Shown here: piece by piece, positions 6,429 through 15,972 of the stretch | How positions within the stretch are numbered: position 1 is the first letter of the stretch | Layout: each line of letters opens with the position of its first letter | NCBI RefSeq assembly: GCF_003651185.1 | Contig: NZ_RCDC01000005.1 | Coordinates: 124,001-188,000 of the forward strand | From: Stenotrophomonas rhizophila | Lineage (GTDB): Bacteria; Pseudomonadota; Gammaproteobacteria; Xanthomonadales; Xanthomonadaceae | Reading direction: 5' to 3' | Length of the DNA stretch: 64,000 nucleotides | The notes under the pieces: model-generated | The model's input: only the letters and a program-made list of their open reading frames with translations | Databases searched by the model: none | What the model was told of the DNA's origin: nothing | Position numbers and translations under genes: made by a program

Positions 6429-8897
6429 ATGAAACCAAAGAAACCGACCCAGGGCGCGAAAGCCCCCAAGTCCCCGGCGCCCAAGAAGGCAGCCGGTCCG
6501 TCGGGCAAGCCCCGCGCTGCCGCCAAGAAAGCCGGCAAGCTGCCCCCCTGGATGCCCGAATCCCTGAACACTGCTGAGCCGTCGCGTGGCAACAAGCGCG
6601 GGCCCAAGCCCGCGCATGCCGGGCCGATCCCGACCCGCCGCCGCCCGCATCCGACCCCGCTCGACGGTGAGGTCCAGGTCGACCCCTTCGCCGCCCGCGA
6701 GGCCGAGCGCTATGCGCAGCCGATCGCCAGCCGTGAGGCGATCCTGCAGCTGCTCGACCGCTGCGATGGCCCGCAGACCGCCGAAGAGATCGCCATCCAC
6801 CTCGGCCTGACCGAGCCGGACCGTGCCGATGCCCTGGGCAAGCGTCTGGGCGCGATGTGCCGTGACGGCCAGCTGGTGCAGAACCGCCGTGGCGGTTTCG
6901 CACCGCTGCAGGCCGTCAACCTGATCACCGGCGTGGTGATCGCCAACCCGGAAGGGTTCGGCTTCCTGCGCCCGGTCGAAGGTGGCGACGATCTGTTCCT
7001 GCCGCCGTTCGAAATGCGCAAGGTGCTGCATGGTGACCGCGTGCTGGTCAACGTGACCGGCATCGATCGTCGCGGCCGTCGCGAGGCGAGCATCTCGCGT
7101 GTGCTCGAGCGTGGCATGAGCCGCCTGATCGGTCGCTTCAGCGTCGAGTTCGGCATCAACTACGTCGTGCCCGACGACAAGCGCGTGCAGCGCAATGTAC
7201 AGATCCCACCCGACCAGACCGGCGATGCCCGCGATGGCCAGCTGGTGGTCTGCGAGCTGACCCAGGCGCCGGACACCCGCCGCCCGCCGATCGGCCGCAT
7301 CATCGCCGTACTCGGCGACAAGCTGACGGCCTCGCTGGTGGTGGAAACCGCCATCCACGGTCATGAGCTGCCGTTCGAGTTCCCGGCCGAAGTGCTGGCT
7401 GAAGCCACCGCGGTCCCGATGGTGGTCACCCCCGAACAGATCGGCCACCGCGAGGACCTGCGCAACACGCCGCTGGTCACCATCGATGGCGAGGACGCCA
7501 AGGACTTCGACGACGCGGTCTACTGCGAACCCAATGCCGAAGGCTTCCGCCTGGTCGTGGCGATCGCCGACGTCTCCAATTACGTGCGTCCCGGTACGCC
7601 GCTGGACACTGAAGCGCAGAAGCGCGCGACCTCGGTCTATTTCCCCGGGTTCGTGGTGCCGATGCTGCCGGAAACGCTGTCCAACGGCATCTGCTCGCTG
7701 ATGCCCAAGGTCGACCGCATGTGCTTCGTCTGCGATATGCAGGTGAACCGCGAAGGCGAGGTCATTCATTCGCGTTTCTACGAAGCGGTGATGAACTCGC
7801 ACGCGCGCCTGACCTACAACCAGGTCTGGGAAGCGGTGGGCGAGAACGACCCGGCTGCGCGCAAGGCGATCGGTCCGCTGATGCCGCAGGTGGATCGCCT
7901 GTACCAGCTGTATCACGTGCTGGCCAAGGCGCGTACCCGCCGCGGTGCGATCGAATTTGAAACCTCCGAAGTGCGCTTCGTGCTGGACAACACCGGCGAA
8001 GTCACCCAGGCCGGGATGATGGTGCGCAACGATGCGCACAAGCTGATCGAAGAATGCATGATCGCGGCCAATGTGCAGGCTGCGCGCTACCTGCTGGCCA
8101 AGCAGGTGCCGGCGCCGTTCCGCGACCATGAGCGTCCGCCGGAATCCAAGTATGCCGATCTGCTCGAGTTCCTGAAGGAATTCAAGCTGAGCCTGCCGCC
8201 GTGGTCGAAGGTGCAGCCGGCCGATTTCACCAAGCTGTTGAAGAAAGTGCGCGATCGCCCGGACGCAGCGCTGCTGGAATCGGTGCTGCTGCGCAGCCAG
8301 AGCCTGGCGGTGTACTCGCCGGACAACCTGGGCCACTTCGGCCTGGCGCTGGATGCGTACGCCCACTTCACCTCGCCGATCCGTCGCTACCCCGATCTGC
8401 TGGTGCACCGTGCGATCAAACACGCGCTCAGCGGAGCCGCGCCGGAGAAGTTCACCTATTCGCCGCGTGAGATGGCCGCGCTGGCCCTGCAGTGCTCCGA
8501 GCGGGCGCGCCGTGCCGATGAAGCCGAGCGTGAAGTGGACGAGCGCTACCGCGCCGCGTGGATGGAAAAGCACGTCGGTGGCCAGTTCGAGGGCGTGATC
8601 AGTGGCGTGACCAGCTTCGGCTTGTTCGTGGAACTGGACGAATCCAAGGTCAATGGCCTGGTGCACGTCACCCAGCTGCCGCACGACTATTACCAGTTCG
8701 ATGCGGTGCGCAAAACGCTCAACGGCGAACGCCGCGGCAAGATCTACCGCCTCGGTGACCGGGTGCGGATCCTGGTGCTCAAGGCCAGCATGGAAGAGCG
8801 CAAGATCGACTTCCGCCTGGTGGAAGAGAAGGACGATTCGCTGCCCGAGCTGCCGCCGCGCGGCCAGCCGGCCAAGCGCCAGAAGCAGAAGTACTGA
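6429..8897 (+). CDS. rnr: Ribonuclease R
   Basis: An 822-residue 3'-5' exoribonuclease of the RNB family, close to the usual length. A lysine-rich N-terminal tail (first about 60 residues) is followed by a helix-turn-helix-like domain (about 100-160), cold-shock domains, the RNB catalytic core with DGEDAKDFDDAVY (acidic metal ligands), and a C-terminal S1 domain starting near GVISGVTSFGLFVELDE. It degrades structured RNA and matures rRNA and tRNA. ATG 6429 was chosen because the open frame upstream runs through the tRNA-Leu gene. RlmB is encoded 670 bases further on, as in many gammaproteobacteria, here with a GFA gene between them. Confidence 0.96.
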   Translation: MKPKKPTQGAKAPKSPAPKKAAGPSGKPRAAAKKAGKLPPWMPESLNTAEPSRGNKRGPKPAHAGPIPTRRRPHPTPLDGEVQVDPFAAREAERYAQPIASREAILQLLDRCDGPQTAEEIAIHLGLTEPDRADALGKRLGAMCRDGQLVQNRRGGFAPLQAVNLITGVVIANPEGFGFLRPVEGGDDLFLPPFEMRKVLHGDRVLVNVTGIDRRGRREASISRVLERGMSRLIGRFSVEFGINYVVPDDKRVQRNVQIPPDQTGDARDGQLVVCELTQAPDTRRPPIGRIIAVLGDKLTASLVVETAIHGHELPFEFPAEVLAEATAVPMVVTPEQIGHREDLRNTPLVTIDGEDAKDFDDAVYCEPNAEGFRLVVAIADVSNYVRPGTPLDTEAQKRATSVYFPGFVVPMLPETLSNGICSLMPKVDRMCFVCDMQVNREGEVIHSRFYEAVMNSHARLTYNQVWEAVGENDPAARKAIGPLMPQVDRLYQLYHVLAKARTRRGAIEFETSEVRFVLDNTGEVTQAGMMVRNDAHKLIEECMIAANVQAARYLLAKQVPAPFRDHERPPESKYADLLEFLKEFKLSLPPWSKVQPADFTKLLKKVRDRPDAALLESVLLRSQSLAVYSPDNLGHFGLALDAYAHFTSPIRRYPDLLVHRAIKHALSGAAPEKFTYSPREMAALALQCSERARRADEAEREVDERYRAAWMEKHVGGQFEGVISGVTSFGLFVELDESKVNGLVHVTQLPHDYYQFDAVRKTLNGERRGKIYRLGDRVRILVLKASMEERKIDFRLVEEKDDSLPELPPRGQPAKRQKQKY

Positions 8898-8902
8898 TCA
8901 TC

Positions 8903-8981
8903 GCTTACCGGCCCACGGCCGGTAAGCGGCAGGTGCCGACCGTTGGTCGGCACGCTGCCTACCCGCCCACCGTTGGTGGGC
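8903..8981. repeat. Three consecutive REP/SMAG-like hairpins
   Basis: Directly after rnr come three hairpins: an 11-bp perfect stem GCTTACCGGCC/GGCCGGTAAGC (8903-8927), GTGCCGAC/GTCGGCAC (8933-8953) and GCCCACC/GGTGGGC (8965-8981). The GTGCCGACC half is typical of Stenotrophomonas REP elements. They may act as mRNA 3'-end stabilisers or terminators for rnr. Confidence 0.75.
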
Positions 8982-9006
8982 ACACGGATTCCACCGGAGC
9001 GATCCC

Positions 9007-9483
9007 ATGCAGGCCCTCCCCGAATACAGCGGTGGTTGCCAGTGCGGCGCAATCCGCTTCCACGTGGTCGGTGCGCTGACCCACAGCTCGATCTGCCATT
9101 GCCGGATGTGCCAGAAGGCCTTCGGCGCTTACTACGCCCCCTTGGTCTCGGTCCGTGGCAGCGACTTCCGCTGGACCCGTGGTGAGCCCCGACGTTTCCA
9201 ATCCTCCAACAAAGTCCAGCGCGGCTTCTGCGCTGACTGCGGCACACCGCTGACCTACGAAGCCCCCGATGGCGTGGCGGTCGCGGCCGGCGCCTTCGAC
9301 GAACCGGCCCGCCTGCCGCCGACGATCCAGTACGGGATCGAGGCCAAGCTCCCGTTCGTGGATGCCCTGGGGTCGCTCAGCGCGCTGCGCAGCGAGGAAG
9401 ACGCCGAGGCCGGCGACTTCCTGCTGCATATCGTCTCCCACCAGCACCCGGACCACGACACCGCGGAGTGGCCGCCGGGCTGA
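9007..9483 (+). CDS. GFA-family zinc protein (CENP-V/GFA domain)
   Basis: A 158-residue protein with the full zinc pattern of the GFA fold: GGCQCGAIRF (residues 9-18), ICHCRMCQKAFGAYYAP (about 31-47) and GFCADCGTPLTYE (about 74-86). The name derives from glutathione-dependent formaldehyde-activating enzyme, but most members have no proven activity. It sits between rnr and rlmB on the same strand, with REP hairpins before it, so it probably has its own expression unit. Confidence 0.88.
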   Translation: MQALPEYSGGCQCGAIRFHVVGALTHSSICHCRMCQKAFGAYYAPLVSVRGSDFRWTRGEPRRFQSSNKVQRGFCADCGTPLTYEAPDGVAVAAGAFDEPARLPPTIQYGIEAKLPFVDALGSLSALRSEEDAEAGDFLLHIVSHQHPDHDTAEWPPG

Positions 9484-9567
9484 AGGCGGTCTGTGAACGC
9501 CCGGCAGGGCAGGGTGGGCCTTGATGCTCTACCATTACCAACCCCTTTACCGGTCCCGCCCCCCGCA

Positions 9568-10314
9568 ATGAGCAAGCAAAGCCAGTGGATCGTCGGCGTC
9601 AACGCCGTCGCCTCTTCGATCGAGAATGATGCCGAGAACGTCCGCGAGGTCCTCATCGAGGCCGGCGCGAAGAACCCGCGTCTGACCGAGATCGAAGAAA
9701 ACGCACGCCGCAAGGGCATCGACGTGCGCAAGGTGAACACCCAGGCGCTGGACGGTGTGGGCGGTTCGGTGCGTCACCAGGGTGTGGCGGCGCGCTACCA
9801 GGCCGCTCGGACCTGGGGCGAAAACGAGCTGGAAGGGCTGGTCGAAGCGGCCGAGGGCAAGGCCCTGCTGCTGATCCTCGACGAGGTCCAGGACCCGCAC
9901 AACCTCGGCGCCTGCCTGCGCAGCGCAGCGGCGGCCGGTGCCACGGCGGTGATCATTCCCAAGGACAAGTCGGCGTCGGTCAATGCGACCGTGCGCAAGA
10001 CGTCGGCTGGCGCGGCCGACCGTATCCCGGTGGTGCAGGTGACCAACCTCTCGCGCTGCCTGAAGGACCTGCAGAAGCTGGGCGTGTGGATCTACGGCCT
10101 GGCCGGTGAAGCCACCGAGTCGCTGTACGCGATCGACCTGAAGGGCAACGTGGCGCTGGTGCTGGGCGGCGAAGCCGACGGCCTGCGTCGTCTGACCCGC
10201 GAAAACTGCGATGGCCTGGTCAAGATTCCGATGCCGGGCGATATCGAGAGCCTGAACGTCTCCGTCGCCACCGGCGTGAGCCTGTTCGAAGCGGTGCGTC
10301 AGCGCGGGCTGTAA
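9568..10314 (+). CDS. rlmB: 23S rRNA (guanosine-2'-O)-methyltransferase RlmB
   Basis: A 248-residue SpoU-family methyltransferase with an N-terminal substrate-binding domain (about residues 1-80) and the SPOUT knot motifs LDEVQDPHNLGACLRSA, LVLGGEADGLRR and IPMPGDIESLNVSVATGV. The enzyme 2'-O-methylates a conserved guanosine in domain V of 23S rRNA. ATG 9568 begins with the family-typical MSKQSQWIVGVNAV. An upstream in-frame start at 9493 would add a non-conserved tail. Confidence 0.95.
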   Translation: MSKQSQWIVGVNAVASSIENDAENVREVLIEAGAKNPRLTEIEENARRKGIDVRKVNTQALDGVGGSVRHQGVAARYQAARTWGENELEGLVEAAEGKALLLILDEVQDPHNLGACLRSAAAAGATAVIIPKDKSASVNATVRKTSAGAADRIPVVQVTNLSRCLKDLQKLGVWIYGLAGEATESLYAIDLKGNVALVLGGEADGLRRLTRENCDGLVKIPMPGDIESLNVSVATGVSLFEAVRQRGL

Positions 10315-10330
10315 GCCGCGCACAGGCCCG

Positions 10331-10400
10331 GGTAGAGCCACGCCATGCGTGGCTGAGCGGTGCCGGATCCAGAGGCAGCCACGCATGGCGTGGCTCTACC
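10331..10400. repeat. Paired SMAG/REP element with 24-bp perfect inverted arms
   Basis: Two arms (10331-10354 and 10377-10400) are perfect reverse complements over 24 bp and begin with GGTAGAGCCACG. Each arm is itself palindromic around GCCATGC. It lies between the convergent rlmB and macABC operon ends, where it can act as a bidirectional terminator or REP. Confidence 0.88.
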
Positions 10401-10423
10401 TGTGATGCACCTGGCGCGGGGGA

Positions 10424-11851
10424 TCACCCCGCGCTGCCGCCCAGCGCCTTGAACAACGTCACATCGTTGATCAACTGCCGCTGGCGCACGGACGCCAGTG
10501 ACAGCTCGGCATCGCGCCGGGTCTGTTGCGCTTCCAGCCAGGTGCGCAGGTCGGTAGCGCCGACCCGGTAGCGCACTTCATACATCCGCTCGATCTCCAC
10601 TGCTTCGTCGTAGGACGCCTGCGAGGCCGCCACCTGCGTGGCGAACTGGGTGCGCGCCGACAGGGCGTTGTCCACTTCCGACAGCGCGGTGTACAGCGTG
10701 CGGCGGAACCCGTTGGCCGCGATCTGGTAATCGGTGCCGGCCAGGCGGGTGTTCAACTTGGCCTGGCGCACATTGAGGAACGGCAGCGACAGCCCCGCGC
10801 CCAAGGTGGCGACCGGATTCTTCAGCACGTCCGAGAGCGAGGGCGCGCCGGTACCGACACTGCCGGTCAGGCTCAACGCAGGGTAGTACTGGGTAGCTGT
10901 GACCTTGATGGTCTTCAGGCTGTTGCGCAGGCGCAGCTCGGCGGCGCGCAGGTCCGGGCGGCGGCCGAGCAGATCGGCCGGCAGGCCTTCGGCCACGACC
11001 GGGCTGCCGGCGCGCTGCAGTTGCTGCGGTTCCTCGGCCAGTGCCAGCGGCTGCCCATCCAGCAGCACCGTCAGTGCATTGCGCGCAGCCACACGCTGCT
11101 GCTCCAGTGCACTCTGCGCAGCACGCTGTGCCTCCAGGCTCTGTACGGCCTGACGTACTTCCAGGCGCGAGACCGCACCGGCATCGAAGCGCGCCTGGAC
11201 CAGCTCGCGGGTGCGCTCCAGGCGCTCCAGATTGGCCTGGCCGGCGGCAATCGACTGGTTGAGGAAGGCCAGCGTCCAGTATTGCGTGGCCACGTCGCTG
11301 ATCACCAGCAGGGCGGTGTTCTGCAGGTCTTCCTGGCTGGCCTGGGCCTCCCACTGGGCGATGTCGCGCTGGGTACGCAGGCGGCCCCAGAGATCGATCT
11401 CCCACTGCAGGGACACGCCGGCCGAGCTGCCGCGGGTCCAGTCCGCGCGCTGGTCGATGGGGCGGTTGCCGCTGCTGCTGACGCTGCCCGAGGGCTGCGG
11501 CCACAGCGCGTTGTCGGCCAGACCGGCCTGAAGGCGCGCGCGCTGCACAGCCAACCCGGCCGAGACCAGGTCGGTGTTGGCGGCCAGGGCGCGATCGATC
11601 ACGCGGTCCAGCCCGGTGTCGCCGAACTGGGTCCACCAGGCATCGCTGCGGACATCGGCGGCAGCCGCCTGCGGCTGCTCGCTCACTGCCTCGGTGGGCG
11701 TGTTCAAACGACCATAGGTGGCCGGTACTGCCGGCGCCTCGACCTGGTAGCGGCCGGTGCTGACGCAGGCCGACAGGGCCAGTGCAGTCACGCAGGCCAG
11801 GGCCAGTGGACGCAGCGATGCGGGGTGCAGCAGAGCAGGAGAAATCTTCAT
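10424..11851 (-). CDS. macC: Outer-membrane efflux channel of the MacAB pump (NodT family)
   Basis: A 475-residue lipoprotein channel. The signal ends in ALSAC (Cys29), and the family motif [19 protein letters not shown] appears near residue 295. The ATG overlaps the macB stop by 4 bases (ATGA), so it is the third gene of a macA-macB-channel operon. It should be the dedicated TolC partner of MacAB. An operon of this layout (MacABCsm) is known in Stenotrophomonas maltophilia, and the symbol follows that usage. Confidence 0.9.
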   Translation of the reverse strand: MKISPALLHPASLRPLALACVTALALSACVSTGRYQVEAPAVPATYGRLNTPTEAVSEQPQAAAADVRSDAWWTQFGDTGLDRVIDRALAANTDLVSAGLAVQRARLQAGLADNALWPQPSGSVSSSGNRPIDQRADWTRGSSAGVSLQWEIDLWGRLRTQRDIAQWEAQASQEDLQNTALLVISDVATQYWTLAFLNQSIAAGQANLERLERTRELVQARFDAGAVSRLEVRQAVQSLEAQRAAQSALEQQRVAARNALTVLLDGQPLALAEEPQQLQRAGSPVVAEGLPADLLGRRPDLRAAELRLRNSLKTIKVTATQYYPALSLTGSVGTGAPSLSDVLKNPVATLGAGLSLPFLNVRQAKLNTRLAGTDYQIAANGFRRTLYTALSEVDNALSARTQFATQVAASQASYDEAVEIERMYEVRYRVGATDLRTWLEAQQTRRDAELSLASVRQRQLINDVTLFKALGGSAG

Positions 11852-13818
11852 TCGCGCGCCAGCGCCTCCACGGGATCAAGTTGGGCGGCATTGCGGGCCG
11901 GCAGGAAACCAAACGCCACGCCGATCAGGCTGGAGCAGGCGAAGGCGGCCACGATGGACGCGGTCGAGAACAGCATCTGGAAGTCCGGCGCGAATCTGCC
12001 GAACAGCCAGCCGACCACCAGCGACAGGCCGACGCCGAGCAGGCCGCCGAGCAGGCAGACCAGCACCGCCTCGATCAGGAACTGCTGGCGTATATCGCTC
12101 TGCCGCGCGCCCACGGCCATGCGCACGCCGATTTCGCGGGTGCGCTCGGTCACCGAGACCAGCATGATGTTCATCACGCCGATGCCGCCGACCAGCAGCG
12201 CGATCGCGGCGATGGCGCTGATCAGCAGGGTCATGCTGCGAGTGGTCTGTTCAATGGTCTGGCGGATTTCAGCGCTGTTGCTGAGGAAGAAATCCTCGGT
12301 GCCGTGGCGCATGATCAACAGCTTGGAAATGGCTGCTTCGGCAGCATCCATCGGGGTCGCATCATCCACCCGCACCGTGATGCCGGACACGTGACTCTGG
12401 CCGAGCATGCGCGACATCACGGTGGTGTAAGGCACCCACACGCTCAGGCTGGTGCTGCCGCCAAATCCAAATCCTGGCCGCTGGGCGACGCCGATCACGC
12501 GTACCGGAACATTCCCGAGCAGGATCACCTGGCCGATTGGATCTTCGCCATTGGGGAAAAACTGGGTGCGGGTGTTCTCGTCGATCAGTGCCACCTGTGC
12601 CAGCCGCGTGACCGCGTCGCGGTCGAAGAAGCTGCCGGCGAGCAGCTTGACGCCCTTGACCCGGAAGAACTGCTCGCCGACGCCGCTCACCTGGGCCGTG
12701 GCCGACTGGTTGCGGTAGCGGGCGGTCACCGAGGAGGAGACGCTGGGCGTCGCGCTGTCGACGTAACTCTGGTTGGCCAGCGCATCGGCATCACTGGCCT
12801 TGAGGGTCTGCACGCGAGCCGAACGCATGTCGCCGAATCCGCGGCCGGAATACACATCGATCGTGTTGGTGCCGAGCGAGCCGATGGTCTGCAGGATCTG
12901 CTGCTGCGAGCCATTACCCAACGCCACCACCGAGACCACCGAGGCGATGCCGATGATGATGCCGAGCATGGTCAGGAAGGTGCGCAGGCGATGGGCATTC
13001 ATGGCCAGCAGGGCCATCCGGAACGCTTCGGTGAAGCGGTCGCGGGCGGCACGCCAGCTGTGGCCCTTGCTCGCGGCCACGGTTGGCTGCCGCTGTGCGC
13101 GATAGCTCGGCGCCGCTGGATTGGCGCGGTCGGCGATGATCTCGCCATCGCGGATTTCGATGATGCGCTGGGCGTGCTGGGCCACACTCATGTCGTGGGT
13201 GACGATGATGATGGTGTGGCCTTCGGCATGCAGCTCGCCCAGGATGCCCATCACTTCTTCGCCGGATTTCGTGTCCAGTGCACCGGTCGGCTCATCGGCG
13301 AGGATCACCTCGCCACCGTTCATCAGCGCCCGTGCGATCGAGACACGCTGCTGCTGGCCGCCGGAGAGCTGGCCTGGGGTGTGGTTCATGCGGTCGCCCA
13401 GACCGAGGCGCTGCAGCAGCTCCTCGGCGCGCGCAGTGCGCACCGGGCCGGGGCTGCCGGCGTAGACGGCGGGTACCGCGACATTGCCGCGCGCATCCAG
13501 ATCGCCGAGCAGGTGGTAGCGCTGGAAGATGAAGCCGAAGTGTTCGCGGCGCAGTTCGGCCAGGTCGTCCGGTTCCATCCGCCCGGTCTCGCGGCCGGCC
13601 ACCTGGTAGCTGCCACGCGTGGGGCGGTCCAGGCAGCCCAGGATGTTCATCAGGGTGGACTTGCCCGAGCCGGACTGGCCGACGATGGCGACCATCTCGC
13701 CGGCAGCGATGTCCAGATTGACGTCGCGCAACACCGCGATGGTGTCATCGCCTGCCGGAAATTCCCTGCGCAGGTCGCGCAGCCGCAGCAGCGGCGTGCC
13801 CGTCGAGGCCGCGCTCAT
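11848..13818 (-). CDS. macB: MacB-type ABC transporter (ATPase fused to permease)
   Basis: A 656-residue protein. The N-terminal ATPase has Walker [10 protein letters not shown] (about residues 48-56), signature LSGGQQQR and Walker [13 protein letters not shown] first membrane helix near 285-305 is followed by the large periplasmic MacB domain and three C-terminal helices of the FtsX type (about 530-650). It powers extrusion of macrolides, toxins or lipopeptide-like substrates from the periplasm through MacA and the outer-membrane channel. It overlaps macA and the channel gene by ATGA on both sides. Confidence 0.95.
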   Translation of the reverse strand: MSAASTGTPLLRLRDLRREFPAGDDTIAVLRDVNLDIAAGEMVAIVGQSGSGKSTLMNILGCLDRPTRGSYQVAGRETGRMEPDDLAELRREHFGFIFQRYHLLGDLDARGNVAVPAVYAGSPGPVRTARAEELLQRLGLGDRMNHTPGQLSGGQQQRVSIARALMNGGEVILADEPTGALDTKSGEEVMGILGELHAEGHTIIIVTHDMSVAQHAQRIIEIRDGEIIADRANPAAPSYRAQRQPTVAASKGHSWRAARDRFTEAFRMALLAMNAHRLRTFLTMLGIIIGIASVVSVVALGNGSQQQILQTIGSLGTNTIDVYSGRGFGDMRSARVQTLKASDADALANQSYVDSATPSVSSSVTARYRNQSATAQVSGVGEQFFRVKGVKLLAGSFFDRDAVTRLAQVALIDENTRTQFFPNGEDPIGQVILLGNVPVRVIGVAQRPGFGFGGSTSLSVWVPYTTVMSRMLGQSHVSGITVRVDDATPMDAAEAAISKLLIMRHGTEDFFLSNSAEIRQTIEQTTRSMTLLISAIAAIALLVGGIGVMNIMLVSVTERTREIGVRMAVGARQSDIRQQFLIEAVLVCLLGGLLGVGLSLVVGWLFGRFAPDFQMLFSTASIVAAFACSSLIGVAFGFLPARNAAQLDPVEALARE

Positions 13819-15086
13819 CGGCGCGGTCCGCCCATGCCGGGGCCGCTGATCCGCACGGCGCCACCGCGGCTGCCGCCGCCTGCGCCCTGTGCACCACCGC
13901 CTTCGCCGACGATGACCTTGTCACCCTCTTCCAGGCCGGACAGGACTTCGGCGTTGGCACCGTTGTTGATGCCGATCTTGACCTTGCGCGGGGCCGGCAT
14001 GCCGTCGGCACCGGCCACGCGCACCAGATACTGCCCATCGCGACTCTTCGGGCCGAGCGCCACGGCGGGAATGAGCAGCACATCCTTGGCCTGCTTGAGC
14101 ATCATCGAGACCTGGGCGGTCATGTCGATGCGCAGGGTGCCGTCCGGGTTTTCCACATCGAACAGCGCGTTGTAGTACACCGCGGTGGTGGTGGTGGAGT
14201 CGCTGGTGGTGGAATCCTTCTTGACGATGGTGGCCGGGGCCGGGTTGATCTGGCGCAGCGTGGCGTGATATCTGCGGTCTGGATCGCCCAGCGTGGTGAA
14301 GTACACCGGCATGCCCGCCCGGATCTTGACCACGTCTGCTTCGGACACATCGGCATTGACCGTGACCAGATCGAGGCGGGCGAGCATCACGATGGTCGGT
14401 GCGGTCTGGTTGGCGTTGACGGTGCGCCCTTCTTCGGTGACCACCGCGACCACGGTGCCGTCCATCGGCGCGATGATGCGGGTGTAGGCGAGATTGGCGC
14501 GGGCCGTGCCCAATTCGGTTTCGCGCCCCTTGATCTGTGCGTCGAAGGACTGGATCTGGGCACGGGCGGTCTTGAGCTTGGCATCGGCCGCATCGAACTC
14601 GGCGCGCGAGGTAGCTTCGGCCGCCAGCATCTGCTGCTGGCGTGCGAACTCGAGCTCGGCTTCGCGCAGGCTGGCCTGCTGGACCGCGCGCTGTGCCTTG
14701 ACCTGGTCCAGCGAGGCCTGGGCATTGAGCACCTGGTTCTGCTGGGTGGTGGCGTCGATCTCGGCGATCAGATCGCCCTCTTTGACGGTATCGCCGAGCT
14801 GGACCTTCAGCGACGTGACCTGGCCGGAAGCCTGCGCGCCGACGCTGACCAGCTTGTAGGCGTCGATCACGCCGGTGGCTTCCACCGTCTGTTCGATGTC
14901 GCCGCGGCTGACCGGTGTGGTCGCCAGGGTGGGCGCGGTCGGCTTGCGCAGCATCCATGCCACAATCGCGGCGATCAGGACGAGGACCACGAGCAACAGC
15001 AGGAGGCGAGCACGGCGGGTTCTGGGCAAACGGGGCTTCACGATGATCGTCAACTCGGCAGGCCGGTGCATCGGCGTTGTCAGCAT
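13815..15086 (-). CDS. macA: MacA-type periplasmic adaptor protein
   Basis: A 423-residue HlyD/RND-type adaptor. A basic N-terminus and one membrane helix (about residues 25-45) lead into the start of the lipoyl domain ([20 protein letters not shown]), a coiled-coil hairpin (about 105-180), then beta-barrel and membrane-proximal domains. A glycine/arginine-rich tail ends the protein. [13 protein letters not shown] insertion near residue 290 is unusual and low complexity. It is the first gene of macABC and divergent from a two-component system that may control it. Confidence 0.92.
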   Translation of the reverse strand: MLTTPMHRPAELTIIVKPRLPRTRRARLLLLLVVLVLIAAIVAWMLRKPTAPTLATTPVSRGDIEQTVEATGVIDAYKLVSVGAQASGQVTSLKVQLGDTVKEGDLIAEIDATTQQNQVLNAQASLDQVKAQRAVQQASLREAELEFARQQQMLAAEATSRAEFDAADAKLKTARAQIQSFDAQIKGRETELGTARANLAYTRIIAPMDGTVVAVVTEEGRTVNANQTAPTIVMLARLDLVTVNADVSEADVVKIRAGMPVYFTTLGDPDRRYHATLRQINPAPATIVKKDSTTSDSTTTTAVYYNALFDVENPDGTLRIDMTAQVSMMLKQAKDVLLIPAVALGPKSRDGQYLVRVAGADGMPAPRKVKIGINNGANAEVLSGLEEGDKVIVGEGGGAQGAGGGSRGGAVRISGPGMGGPRR

Positions 15087-15243
15087 TGTGAAGATCGTTC
15101 ACCGCCGGCTCAATGCTCGCCGTGTACCAAGATGTATCCCTGCGGTGCACAGCGCATTTCATTGTGTATCTGCATCACCCCTTGAAACAGACGTACGTAA
15201 ACCAGGAGATGCGGTTCAGCTCCCGACAGGGGATGATCACTGC

Positions 15244-15972
15244 ATGGAGACTGCCAACAGCATGCACAGACTGCTGATCGTCGATGACGACAACGATATC
15301 CGCCAGCTGCTCGCCGAGCAGCTTGGCCGCGCCGGTTACCTGGTGAGCACGGCCAGCGATGGCCAGGGCATGCGCCAGCTGCTGGAGCGCGAACACGTCG
15401 ATCTGATCGTGCTCGACCTCAACCTGCCGCGCGAAGACGGCCTGACCCTGTGCCGCGATCTTCGCGCGCGCTCGAGCACGCCGGTGATCATGTTGACCGC
15501 GCGCAGCGAGCCGATCGATCGCGTGCTCGGCCTGGAGATGGGCGCCGACGACTATCTGGCCAAGCCGTTCGAACCGCGCGAACTGCTTGCCCGCATCCGC
15601 AACGTGCTGCGCCGCACCGAGGCGCTGCCGGCCAACCTGGAGCCGCTGGCGATCCGCCGTGCGCGCTTCTCCAGTTGGATCTTCGATCTCGAACACCGCC
15701 ATCTGGTTGATCCCGATGGACGCGTGGTGGTGTTGTCCGGCGCCGAATTCCGGCTGCTGCGGGTGTTCGTCGGGCATGCCAACAAGGTGCTGTCGCGCGA
15801 ACAACTGGTGTCGCTGAGCAGCGGCCGCAACTACGAATCGCAGGATCGCGCCATCGATCTGCAGGTCAGCCGCCTGCGCAACAAGCTGGCCGATGATGGC
15901 GGCAGCGACGGCCTGATCAAAACCGTGCGCAACGAAGGCTATGTGCTTGCTGCGGCGGTCACCCTGGAATGA
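15244..15972 (+). CDS. OmpR-family response regulator
   Basis: A 242-residue regulator. The receiver domain has the acidic pocket DDDND (residues 14-18), the phosphoacceptor in VLDLNLP (Asp58) and the conserved Lys in LAKPFEPREL. The C-terminal winged-helix domain ends in IKTVRNEGYVLAA. ATG 15244 was chosen because it begins the receiver fold; a far upstream in-frame start would run back through the divergent macA leader. The ATGA overlap with the kinase gene shows a two-component operon. Divergence from macABC suggests, but does not prove, control of that pump. Confidence 0.93.
   Translation: METANSMHRLLIVDDDNDIRQLLAEQLGRAGYLVSTASDGQGMRQLLEREHVDLIVLDLNLPREDGLTLCRDLRARSSTPVIMLTARSEPIDRVLGLEMGADDYLAKPFEPRELLARIRNVLRRTEALPANLEPLAIRRARFSSWIFDLEHRHLVDPDGRVVVLSGAEFRLLRVFVGHANKVLSREQLVSLSSGRNYESQDRAIDLQVSRLRNKLADDGGSDGLIKTVRNEGYVLAAAVTLE

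Noticed and set aside
11782..14175. Long open frame (797 codons) on the plus strand
   Set aside because: It is antisense to macB and macA, which have complete ABC and adaptor motifs. Its product is His/Gln/Ala-rich, as expected for a GC-rich shadow frame.
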